Source: Marinagarivorans sp.
GTDB taxonomy: Bacteria; Pseudomonadota; Gammaproteobacteria; Pseudomonadales; Cellvibrionaceae
NCBI GenBank assembly: GCA_028281865.1
Contig: JANQJB010000005.1
Span: forward strand, 34,246 to 98,245
DNA: 64,000 nt
Direction of reading: 5' to 3'
Shown: positions 57,786-64,000 of the stretch, one piece after another
Layout: each line of letters opens with the position of its first letter
How positions within the stretch are numbered: the stretch's first letter is position 1
Made by a program: the position numbers and the translations under genes
Notes under the pieces: model-generated
The model's input: the letters and a program-made list of their open reading frames with translations, nothing else
Database searches by the model: none
What the model was told of the DNA's origin: nothing

Positions 57786-58613
57786 ATGATTAAAAAGTGT
57801 TTATTTCCGGTCGCAGGTTACGGGACGCGATTTCTTCCAGCGACGAAGTCCATGCCTAAGGAAATGCTGCCGGTTGTCAATAAACCACTCGTGCAATATG
57901 GTGTTGAAGAAGCTATTGCTGCAGGTTTAACCGATATCGGGTTTGTCACAGGACGCGGTAAACGCGCTATTGCAGACCACTTTGACGTGAACTATGAGCT
58001 AGAACACCAGATTATGGGTTCTACAAAAGAACAGTACTTAGAATCGATTCGTGGCGTTATGGCCAACGGTTCGTTTTCGTTCACACGCCAAACGGAAATG
58101 CGTGGCTTAGGTGATGCCATTTTGAACGGTCGGCGCCTTATTGGTGAAGAGTCTTTTGGTGTGGTTTTGTCAGACGACTTGTGCGTTTGCGAAGAGGGTA
58201 GCGATGGTGTGTTGACGCAAATGGTAAAATTGTATAAGCAGTTTCGCTGCAGCATTGTTGCTATTCAGGAGGTTCCGGAGGATCAAATTCATAAGTTTGG
58301 CGTTATAGCTGGGGAGCAAATCAAGGAAGGTTTATTTCAAATCAGTAATATGGTGGAAAAACCTCCTGCGGAAGAAGCGCCAAGCAACTTGGCTATTATT
58401 GGCCGCTATATACTGACCCCGGATATTTTCGACATTATTGAAAATACATCGCCGGGGAAAAATGGTGAAGTGCAGCTCACCGACGCTTTGCTCACGCAAG
58501 CCAAAGATGGATGTGTGCTGGGTTATAAATTCAAAGGGCGCAGGTTCGACTGTGGAAGCGTCGATGGGTTTGTAACTGCAACAAACTATGTTTACGAAAA
58601 CGTTTATAAATAG
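57786..58613 (+). CDS. galU: UTP-glucose-1-phosphate uridylyltransferase
   Basis: GalU makes UDP-glucose for envelope and exopolysaccharide synthesis. The 275-residue protein has the nucleotide-binding start FPVAGYGTRFLPATKSMPKE followed by MLPVVNKPLVQYGVEEA, LSDDLCV, and the GEVQLTDAL and FDCGSVDGF segments. It shares glucose-1-phosphate as substrate with GlgC, the branch between glycogen and UDP-sugars. The PMM/PGM gene follows after 41 bp. Confidence 0.96.
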   Translation: MIKKCLFPVAGYGTRFLPATKSMPKEMLPVVNKPLVQYGVEEAIAAGLTDIGFVTGRGKRAIADHFDVNYELEHQIMGSTKEQYLESIRGVMANGSFSFTRQTEMRGLGDAILNGRRLIGEESFGVVLSDDLCVCEEGSDGVLTQMVKLYKQFRCSIVAIQEVPEDQIHKFGVIAGEQIKEGLFQISNMVEKPPAEEAPSNLAIIGRYILTPDIFDIIENTSPGKNGEVQLTDALLTQAKDGCVLGYKFKGRRFDCGSVDGFVTATNYVYENVYK

Positions 58614-58654
58614 CCAAACTGGGTTTTAACATTTTAAGTTGTTATAAGGTTGAT

Positions 58655-60019
58655 ATGAAAATAGAGTGTTTTAAAGCCTACGATATTCGTGGCCAGGTTC
58701 CCGAGCAGCTTAATGACGAAGTTGCTTATCGTGTAGGTCGTGCATTTGCGGATTTCCTCAATGCAAGACGGGTCGTGGTTGGCCACGATATCCGGCAGTC
58801 AAGCCCAAGCTTGACGGATGCAGTGGTTAGAGGCCTGCTCGATGCAGGTGTCGAAGTTATTCACATCGGTCAATGCGGAACAGAGGAAGTTTATTTCGCA
58901 ACATTTGAGCTCGGTGTCGACGGTGGCATTTGCGTTACAGCGAGCCATAATCCGATCGACTTTAACGGTATGAAACTGGTCCGCGAGGGTTCTCGCCCCA
59001 TATCTGGGGATAGCGGCCTAGACGAAGTAAAGCGTATTGCTGAGACGGGCGATTTTAAAAACCCGGCTGCGCCTGGCGAGATCGTTCACAGGGATATGCG
59101 TCCCCAGTATATTCAGCATTTGCTCGGCTATATTGATGCTGCTGCAATGACGCGTAAGCTTAAAGTACTGGTAAATGCTGGCAATGGCGGTGCTGGTGCA
59201 GTTATTGACGGGCTTGAGCCGCATTTGCCTAATATTGAATTTATTAAAATGCATCACGAGCCCGACGGAACATTTCCCCATGGAATTCCAAATCCGTTGC
59301 TGCTCGAAAATCAAAAACCGACTTCAAAAGCGGTTGTGGAAAATGGTGCTGATATAGGCATTGCTTGGGACGGGGATTTTGATCGCTGTTTTTTCTTCGA
59401 CGCACACGGACGCTTTATCGAGGGGTATTACCTGGTTGGCCTTTTGGCTGAATCATTTCTGCGTAAATATGCTGGCGCAAAAATTGTGCATGATCCTCGC
59501 TTGACTTGGAATACGATTGATATAGTCGAAAGCACTGGTGGAAAACCGATTCAGAGCAAAACAGGCCATGCTTTTATCAAAGAACGTATGCGCCTTGAAG
59601 ATGCTATCTACGGCGGCGAAATGAGCGCGCACCATTATTTCAAAGCCTTCGCTTATTGTGATAATGGTAATATTCCTTGGTTATTGCTGGTCGAATTGAT
59701 GTGTGAAACCGGGAAGGATTTGGCTGCAATGGTTGATGACCGTATCGCACGTTTCCCCTGTAGTGGCGAAATAAACCGCAAGGTTCGCGACCAAGACTAC
59801 GTTAAGACAATGTTGCGTGTCGTCGAAGACGAGTACAAGGCAAGCGCAAAACACGTTGACAAGACTGATGGACTCTCGGTCGAGTTTGATCAGTGGCGCT
59901 TTAGTTTACGCGGCTCCAGCACAGAGCCACTCTTGCGCTTGAATGTGGAGTCTCGGGGTGATTTTGCACTTATGGAAGCGAAGCGGGATGAATTGATCGC
60001 AATAATAGATAGTAACTAA
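58655..60019 (+). CDS. Phosphomannomutase/phosphoglucomutase
   Basis: This is an AlgC/ManB-type hexose phosphate mutase interconverting the 6- and 1-phosphates. The 454-residue protein has the phosphoserine loop TASHNPIDFNGMK, the metal loop DGDFDRCFFFD, the sugar loop GEMSAHHYF and the phosphate loop RGSSTEPLLRLNVE. Paired with galU it supplies glucose-1-phosphate and/or mannose-1-phosphate for nucleotide sugars. Names used in different species (algC, manB, cpsG) cannot be chosen from sequence alone. Confidence 0.93.
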   Translation: MKIECFKAYDIRGQVPEQLNDEVAYRVGRAFADFLNARRVVVGHDIRQSSPSLTDAVVRGLLDAGVEVIHIGQCGTEEVYFATFELGVDGGICVTASHNPIDFNGMKLVREGSRPISGDSGLDEVKRIAETGDFKNPAAPGEIVHRDMRPQYIQHLLGYIDAAAMTRKLKVLVNAGNGGAGAVIDGLEPHLPNIEFIKMHHEPDGTFPHGIPNPLLLENQKPTSKAVVENGADIGIAWDGDFDRCFFFDAHGRFIEGYYLVGLLAESFLRKYAGAKIVHDPRLTWNTIDIVESTGGKPIQSKTGHAFIKERMRLEDAIYGGEMSAHHYFKAFAYCDNGNIPWLLLVELMCETGKDLAAMVDDRIARFPCSGEINRKVRDQDYVKTMLRVVEDEYKASAKHVDKTDGLSVEFDQWRFSLRGSSTEPLLRLNVESRGDFALMEAKRDELIAIIDSN

Positions 60020-60111
60020 AGCTATTAGCGATTGATCGCTTGTTGTTTCAGGAGTGGCGGCAGATTTTTTTGTTTGAGGCGGTCTCTTTGGGTTGCCGAA
60101 AAATAAACTGC

Positions 60112-60140
60112 TTGACCCCGCAATCGCCGCTCCCTATAAT
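60112..60140 (+). promoter_or_regulatory. Promoter of the tRNA-fMet gene
   Basis: TTGACC (60112-60117) and a perfect TATAAT (60135-60140) are separated by 17 bp, with a GC-rich discriminator (CTCGCGCC) after it, as usual for stable-RNA promoters under stringent control. Confidence 0.88.
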
Positions 60141-60178
60141 CTCGCGCCTCCTATCAGCAGCATTTTGCTGTCAACTAT

Positions 60179-60255
<77 letters not shown>

Positions 60256-60306
60256 AATAAAAAACATCTCACGAAGCGTACTACTTTAAACTCGCTTTGT
60301 ATTCGA

Positions 60307-60396
60307 GAACCAACGACCGCATAAAGAGTCCCGTTGGTTCACAAAATCGTATGGAACGATTTTGATCGCCTGTTTTTTTAGGCGACCCCGAAGGGG
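60307..60396. terminator. Cluster of hairpins after tRNA-fMet
   Basis: Three to four stems follow in series: GAACCAACG (60307-60315) with CGTTGGTTC (60332-60340); AAAATCGT (60343-60350) with ACGATTTT (60356-60363); TCGCCT with AGGCGA around a T-rich loop (60366-60385); and CCCC-GAA-GGGG (60386-60396). The second stem followed by the T run could terminate the tRNA transcript. The first stem contains the tRNA T-arm sequence in inverted orientation. Confidence 0.5.
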
Positions 60397-60470
60397 TGAG
60401 CGCACGACTGCACGGAAGTAGGAGGTAGGGCAATGCAGGAGCAATTGCCGAGGATAGCGCGAATAATAAA

Positions 60471-60480
60471 GGCTCTACCC
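60471..60480. mobile_element. Possible IS end next to transposase remnant
   Basis: GGCTCTACCC lies 2 bp beyond the stop codon of the transposase fragment. Elements of the ISL3 group commonly have ends beginning with GGCT-like sequence, so this may be the surviving terminal inverted repeat. The partner end is not visible. Confidence 0.35.
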
Positions 60481-60482
60481 AA

Positions 60483-60680
60483 TTAACGGGGGATGGGCAT
60501 TCGTGTTACTCGATTAATCATACCATCCCACCCGCAGTGAGCTAATACTCTCAACCGATAATTTTCAAAATTTCTAAAGCCATAAGCCCGTCTCGACATC
60601 ATCTCCATTTTGTTATGAAAACCTTCAGTAATGCCATTGTTTTCAGCAGCTTGCCGTAAATGAACCAGCTTATTTGACAT
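60483..60680 (-). pseudogene. ISL3-family transposase C-terminal fragment
   Basis: The 65-residue frame contains NNGITEGFHNKMEMMSRRAY and GFRNFENYRLRVLAHCG, the C-terminal end of ISL3-type DDE transposases. All catalytic parts upstream are missing, so it is a remnant. Its ATG overlaps the end of the parD-type antitoxin by 11 bp, exactly where a ParE toxin gene would normally start. It cannot transpose by itself. Confidence 0.75.
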
Positions 60681-60924
60681 TGTGTTTCTTTTTCATCCGT
60701 TCCAAGAAATCATCAGCAGTCCAATCCTCAATTAACTCACTCTCTTCAGATTCTGCAATAAGCTTCCGTAAGGCCTCAAGCTTTGAAGCGGCAAGCTGTT
60801 CCTTCAAGAGCCTTAAACCCTCCCTTATTACTTCACTTTGATTCTGGTAGTCACCAGACTCCACCAATCCTTCAATAAATGCACCTTGTTCATCAGTTGG
60901 TCTAAATGTAATGGTCTGAGACAT
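60670..60924 (-). CDS. ParD-type antitoxin (orphan)
   Basis: The 84-residue protein has a ribbon-helix-helix start (QTITFRPTDEQGAFIEGLVE, then SEVIREGLRLLKEQ) and a charged C-terminal helix ending RMKKKHNVK, typical of ParD antitoxins. ParD neutralises a ParE gyrase toxin and autorepresses its operon. An in-frame TTG lies further upstream at 60945, but GAGG sits 8 nt before the ATG chosen here (another ATG is 3 nt earlier). The usual downstream parE is absent; a transposase fragment is there in its place. Confidence 0.82.
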   Translation of the reverse strand: MSQTITFRPTDEQGAFIEGLVESGDYQNQSEVIREGLRLLKEQLAASKLEALRKLIAESEESELIEDWTADDFLERMKKKHNVK

Positions 60925-61541
60925 CATCTTCACCTCGTAAGACAAATTCTTACAAAGTATACACCCTATTTATTCAAAGAACTAATTCAGCTAGGCAAAA
61001 GCACGTTTACCAAAAACACCTTTTAAAGCTTCTGGCGCAAGATAGGCATATACAATCGTAGATTGGACGAACGTTCCATCGAGTCACTACCTGTTAGAAT
61101 TGCAAAGAAAAAAGAATTGCTCTTCGGTAAAATTTTTCAAGTTCTCTGACACTTTGATTTTCGGTGGTTCGATCCGCCTCTGCCGCGGTTCGACAAAATC
61201 GTCCGGAAGGATTTCCTCCCTAAACTTAGACCCTTCAAAACTGGGCATTCAGGACAGGTCTCCCCAGCGCGTGATGACTGGGTCGAGCGCACTTTGGTAC
61301 AAACCCCGCGCTGGAGTGTCGTGCCTAATCAAGTCAAACGAACTACTACATGTCGCTTATTCATCACACAGCCTCGTTATTATGTAGAGTAATAACATAG
61401 TAAAGCAGTAATTTTAGCCCCTAAAAGCATAATATTTATAGCTTTGTGCAAGACAGGTCCAGTTTTGTGTATTACCCAAAGCGACACCAGAACCTATAGT
61501 GAACACGTGGACGGCAATAAGGCTGCTACAGACAATCAACT
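60925..61541. other. Gene-free accessory spacer
   Basis: This stretch of about 620 bp has no convincing gene. A 95-codon open frame at 61100-61387 (+) has no family resemblance and no ribosome-binding site. On the minus strand near 61330-61365 a short MNKRHVVVRLT-like start resembles IS630-type transposases but meets a stop at once, so only decayed mobile DNA is suspected. Confidence 0.4.
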
Positions 61542-62753
61542 ATGAGTAACTGCGCCATGAAGTTTTATTTATCGAGTAAACAAGGCAAATCAGCGCGCTT
61601 AAAAACAAGCGCGACTTTAGTTTTGGCGGGCTTCATTTTGGTAGGTTTAGTTACGAGTATTGGAATATACACGGTATGGGGAAATACGATGACTGACAAG
61701 CATGCAACTAGAACATCAAATAATTGGCGCGAAAATAAGTTCGTTAATACCAGTATTGACTACAGTACAAATTTCAAAAATATTTGGGAAGTTGGCAAAG
61801 CTTTCTTCACCACAAAACGACAAACACCTCTGCCTAAAAAAGCCCTACCGGTTCAAAGCATTACTAGAGAGGAAATTCTGAACGAAAAGAATGATGTGGT
61901 TTATCGTCTAGGGCATTCGAGTTTATTGATGAAAGTGTCCGAAAAAATTATTTTAGCTGACCCTGTATTTAGCGAACGGGCCTCACCTTTTGAGACAATG
62001 GGTCCAAAGCGTTTTCATCAAAGCCCAATCAGTATTGCTGAACTTCCCGATGTTGATGCAGTGATAATTAGCCACGACCATTACGACCACTTGGATAAAA
62101 AATCGATTCGCTTACTCGATAAAAAAGTGAAGCGCTATTTCGTGCCCTTGGGTGTTGGAACGACCTTACAGGCTTGGGGAATTTCAACCACTAAGGTCGT
62201 CGAATTGGACTGGTGGCAAACCCAATCGATAAACAACATCGACATTACCGCTACACCGGCGCAACATTTTTCTGGCCGAGGTTTATTCGACCGAGATAAA
62301 ACACTTTGGGCCAGTTGGGTAATTCGCAGCCCAGAGACAAAATTATTTTTCAGCGGAGACTCAGGCTACTTTGATGGCTTTAAACAGATTGGTGAACGCT
62401 ATGGACCTTTTGACCTCACGATGATCGAAACCGGTGCTTACAACGAGTTATGGTCAGATATTCACATGTTGCCCGAACAATCCGTCCAAGCTCACATCGA
62501 TTTAAAAGGCAAAGCAATGTTGCCCGTGCATAACTCGACCTTTGATCTGGCTTTGCACGATTGGTACGAACCCTTAGAAAGAGCAACATCAGCAGCCAAT
62601 CAAAATAATGTAAAACTATTAACGCCAGTTATGGGCGAAAAAATCGAGATCCATGCACCAGCAAATTATCGTGCATGGTGGCGAGAACAAGTTGAAGAAG
62701 AAAAGCATTCACAATTCGCTCTGACGAAGTTAATCCCCGCTAACAATAACTGA
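61542..62753 (+). CDS. Metallo-beta-lactamase-fold hydrolase (NAPE-PLD/UlaG-like)
   Basis: The 403-residue protein has an N-terminal membrane segment (about 24-45), so it is membrane-anchored or exported. The MBL domain has GHSSLLMKVSEKIILADPVF, the metal motif SHDHYDHLD, AQHFSGRGLFDRDKTLWASW, FFSGDSGYFDGF and a C-terminal PVHNSTFDLALHDWYEP. This pattern is that of the N-acyl-phosphatidylethanolamine phospholipase D-like/L-ascorbate-6-P lactonase-like group. Substrate unknown. A second ATG at 61557 is also possible as the start. Confidence 0.85.
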   Translation: MSNCAMKFYLSSKQGKSARLKTSATLVLAGFILVGLVTSIGIYTVWGNTMTDKHATRTSNNWRENKFVNTSIDYSTNFKNIWEVGKAFFTTKRQTPLPKKALPVQSITREEILNEKNDVVYRLGHSSLLMKVSEKIILADPVFSERASPFETMGPKRFHQSPISIAELPDVDAVIISHDHYDHLDKKSIRLLDKKVKRYFVPLGVGTTLQAWGISTTKVVELDWWQTQSINNIDITATPAQHFSGRGLFDRDKTLWASWVIRSPETKLFFSGDSGYFDGFKQIGERYGPFDLTMIETGAYNELWSDIHMLPEQSVQAHIDLKGKAMLPVHNSTFDLALHDWYEPLERATSAANQNNVKLLTPVMGEKIEIHAPANYRAWWREQVEEEKHSQFALTKLIPANNN

Positions 62754-62841
62754 AGTGATGCACATTTTCTTTAGACCAGTTTTCAGTGTTGGATATTCCA
62801 GGTATGTGAGGTAAATTAGCCTGTAGGTGAACCCGGGAGGA

Positions 62842-62848
62842 TATGGAG
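62842..62848 (+). promoter_or_regulatory. Strong ribosome-binding site
   Basis: A GGAGG-containing sequence sits about 8 nt before the ATG of the next gene and supports that start. Confidence 0.6.
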
Positions 62849-62855
62849 GAACCCT

Positions 62856-63416
62856 ATGTCAATCAGTAAGAAGTTAACCGAAGACAAATATTCAGCTCTT
62901 CGGGAAACAGCCTATCAAATTACAGTTGAATCGTTGCCCGTTGCCATGAAAAACAGCGACGGCCATGTTATTCATCCCCAAGGTACCATTAAATTCGCCT
63001 CGATCGATTTCCAGGCTCAAGCAAAGGCAAAGGAATGGGCAGACATTAAAAGCCGCCGAGTCGACTGGGATTGGCTTAAGGTCTCTGGAAGCTATAAACG
63101 AGCAAATCCAAAAAGATTTGAAGTGGCCATTTGGTACAACAATGCACTGCTATGTGGTTTGGGCGTTGGTAAGACAACCAATACGGCTGCGGGAGTTCGT
63201 ATCGACCTCCTAGAAGCTAGCCCAAAGAAAACACCTCTTAAAGGGCTTATATTCGAGCTAACTCTCGCTAACGCGTTGAACTATGCGCGATCGATTGGCG
63301 CGGTTCAGTTGAGAATCAGCCACCCAATAAATGAGAAGGTAAGAAACTTCTACTGCAAACCTCAGTTTAAGTTTAAATATAACGCCAAAGGTGATTTTTG
63401 TTATCGAGATTTATGA
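62856..63416 (+). CDS. Uncharacterised protein, possibly GNAT-like
   Basis: I do not recognise the family with certainty. The 186-residue protein is soluble, with no signal. Its second half (LIFELTLANALNYARSIGAV, then QLRISHPINEKVRNFYCK) has the spacing of a GNAT acetyltransferase acceptor and cofactor region, though the usual RxxGxG/A loop is not clear. The N-terminal half has RRVDWDWLKVSGSYKR. It has a strong GGAGG ribosome-binding site and overlaps the next gene by 4 nt, so the two act as a unit. Such pairs are often found in accessory DNA (inference). Confidence 0.5.
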   Translation: MSISKKLTEDKYSALRETAYQITVESLPVAMKNSDGHVIHPQGTIKFASIDFQAQAKAKEWADIKSRRVDWDWLKVSGSYKRANPKRFEVAIWYNNALLCGLGVGKTTNTAAGVRIDLLEASPKKTPLKGLIFELTLANALNYARSIGAVQLRISHPINEKVRNFYCKPQFKFKYNAKGDFCYRDL

Positions 63417-63718
63417 TGAGTAACGATCGACCTGAACCCGGTACACCAGAGTTTTACGAGTGGCTTAAAGAGCAGGCCAAGAAAGATGCTGACGAAATAT
63501 TCAGTGCCGGCCCCGCTGACTTTGATGAAACAGGTGTGTTATCCGGTAGTCCCGAAAACCTTTTCAAATCCGATGCAGAGCTTTTCCCCGAAGAATTTGA
63601 AGAATATACCCCCGAAGATATTGCGAGGCTAAAAAAAGTGGCTATGAGCTCCGGCGACCCCGAACTACTCGACCGCTGGAAACGTTTGAGCGAATGGCTG
63701 AGGGACAACGAGAAATAA
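63413..63718 (+). CDS. Small acidic uncharacterised protein
   Basis: The 101-residue product is acidic and hydrophilic, with no membrane segment: GTPEFYEWLKEQAKKDADEI followed by repeated Pro/Glu/Phe clusters and a final helix PELLDRWKRLSEWLRDNEK. No family is recognised. Its ATG overlaps the upstream stop (ATGA), which makes translational coupling likely. A small acidic partner of a larger enzyme-like protein could be an inhibitor or an antitoxin-like protein, but this is only a suggestion. The frame is open 15 bp further upstream. Confidence 0.55.
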   Translation: MMSNDRPEPGTPEFYEWLKEQAKKDADEIFSAGPADFDETGVLSGSPENLFKSDAELFPEEFEEYTPEDIARLKKVAMSSGDPELLDRWKRLSEWLRDNEK

Positions 63719-63833
63719 TCTTGGTAAGCCACGTCATCGCAGAGAAAATCGGATTTACCCCTCAAGTGCAACATTCGACTTCAATAAGTAAGAAAAACGA
63801 AAATAGATTTAACAGAGGGTACCACGACAAATC

Positions 63834-63853
63834 TGGGGGTATTTTTGGGGGTG
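63834..63853. repeat. Repeated GGGGGT motif
   Basis: TGGGGGTATTTTTGGGGGTG holds two GGGGGT units 11 bp apart. G/C-run motifs of this kind sometimes flank tyrosine integrase genes, but no integrase is within the window, so the meaning is open. Confidence 0.3.
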
Positions 63854-63930
63854 TATTGAAAATATGGAAACCGGTTATTTATTATTTTTCAATAACTTAT
63901 TAGACTTATTCGTTAGAGCCTCTGCTAAAA

Positions 63931-63966
63931 AAGGGGCCTCACCAAACAAACGGTGAGGCCCTTTTT
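63931..63966. terminator. Bidirectional intrinsic terminator
   Basis: GGGCCTCACC (63934-63943) and GGTGAGGCCC (63952-63961) form a perfect 10-bp stem with an 8-nt loop. An A run precedes it and a T run follows it, so it can terminate in both directions and marks the end of the preceding gene pair. Confidence 0.92.
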
Positions 63967-64000
63967 TATATGACGTCTTGAGGATGAAGGACTATTTTCA

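Noticed and set aside
60307..60340. Possible tRNA-derived attachment site after tRNA-fMet
   Set aside because: The match to the tRNA T-arm is only 12 nt, in inverted orientation, and is explained by a local hairpin; no direct repeat of the tRNA 3' end was found.
61328..61365. Minus-strand MNKRHVVVRLT, similar to IS630 transposase starts
   Set aside because: Only about eleven codons before a stop; too short to call an IS remnant.
61100..61387. 95-codon open frame in the accessory spacer
   Set aside because: No ribosome-binding site, no recognisable domain and irregular composition; probably random open frame in decayed DNA.

Overview
The window is chromosomal DNA of a gammaproteobacterium, most likely a marine, polysaccharide-degrading lineage related to the Cellvibrionaceae/Pseudomonadales (inference). 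The signs are the complete str-S10-spc-alpha ribosomal supercluster in proteobacterial order, the linked uvrA / MFS transporter / ssb block, FabA/FabB fatty acid synthesis, an EF-Tu with a roughly 13-residue G-domain insert, and a tRNA-fMet gene. No rRNA genes or CRISPR array are present.

Layout. 1-4.2 kb: rpsG, fusA, tuf, closed by a strong terminator. 4.2-6.3 kb: a secreted SUMF1/FGE-type protein on the opposite strand, with operator-like palindromes at its start and a long palindromic repeat, interrupting the usual tuf-rpsJ junction. 6.3-20.5 kb: S10, spc and alpha operons from rpsJ to rplQ, with secY, rpmJ and rpoA. 20.9-33.3 kb: a complete glycogen/alpha-glucan cluster malQ-glgB-glgX-glgP-glgC-glgA, covering synthesis (GlgC, GlgA, GlgB) and breakdown (GlgP, GlgX, MalQ). 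33.3-38 kb: a DUF5666-type lipoprotein with a DUF6502-type regulator-like protein, a solitary O-antigen ligase-family membrane protein, and a second copy of the long palindromic repeat. 38-45 kb: hemH, uvrA, a LuxR-type regulator, an MFS transporter and ssb. 45-51 kb: a MipA/OmpV outer-membrane protein, a DUF3019 protein, an OmpR-type response regulator, its sensor kinase and a class C beta-lactamase-like lipoprotein. 51-55.5 kb: egtB-egtD (ergothioneine), a degenerate PhzF-like protein and a degenerate RmlD-like protein. 55.5-60 kb: fabB/fabA, galU and a phosphomannomutase/phosphoglucomutase. 60-64 kb: tRNA-fMet followed by accessory DNA: an orphan ParD antitoxin fused at its 3' end to an ISL3-type transposase tail, a secreted or membrane-anchored metallo-beta-lactamase-fold enzyme and an overlapping pair of unrecognised genes.

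The strongest new signals are regulatory or repeat structures. (1) An almost identical 25-bp tandem GATACA box lies upstream of both the MipA/OmpV gene and the lipoprotein hydrolase, so the two-component system between them probably controls both. (2) Two copies of a palindromic element have 30-bp and 24-bp perfect terminal inverted repeats. The arms differ between copies, yet each stays perfectly self-complementary. (3) A 175-bp multi-hairpin element closed by a 14-bp inverted repeat has a shorter relative about 4 kb away, and the two bracket the two-component locus. (4) A SUMF1-type gene with paired 16-bp palindromic operators sits inside the ribosomal supercluster, flanked by a 14-bp direct repeat.

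All functions are read from sequence motifs and remembered family features. No database search or folding calculation was run.
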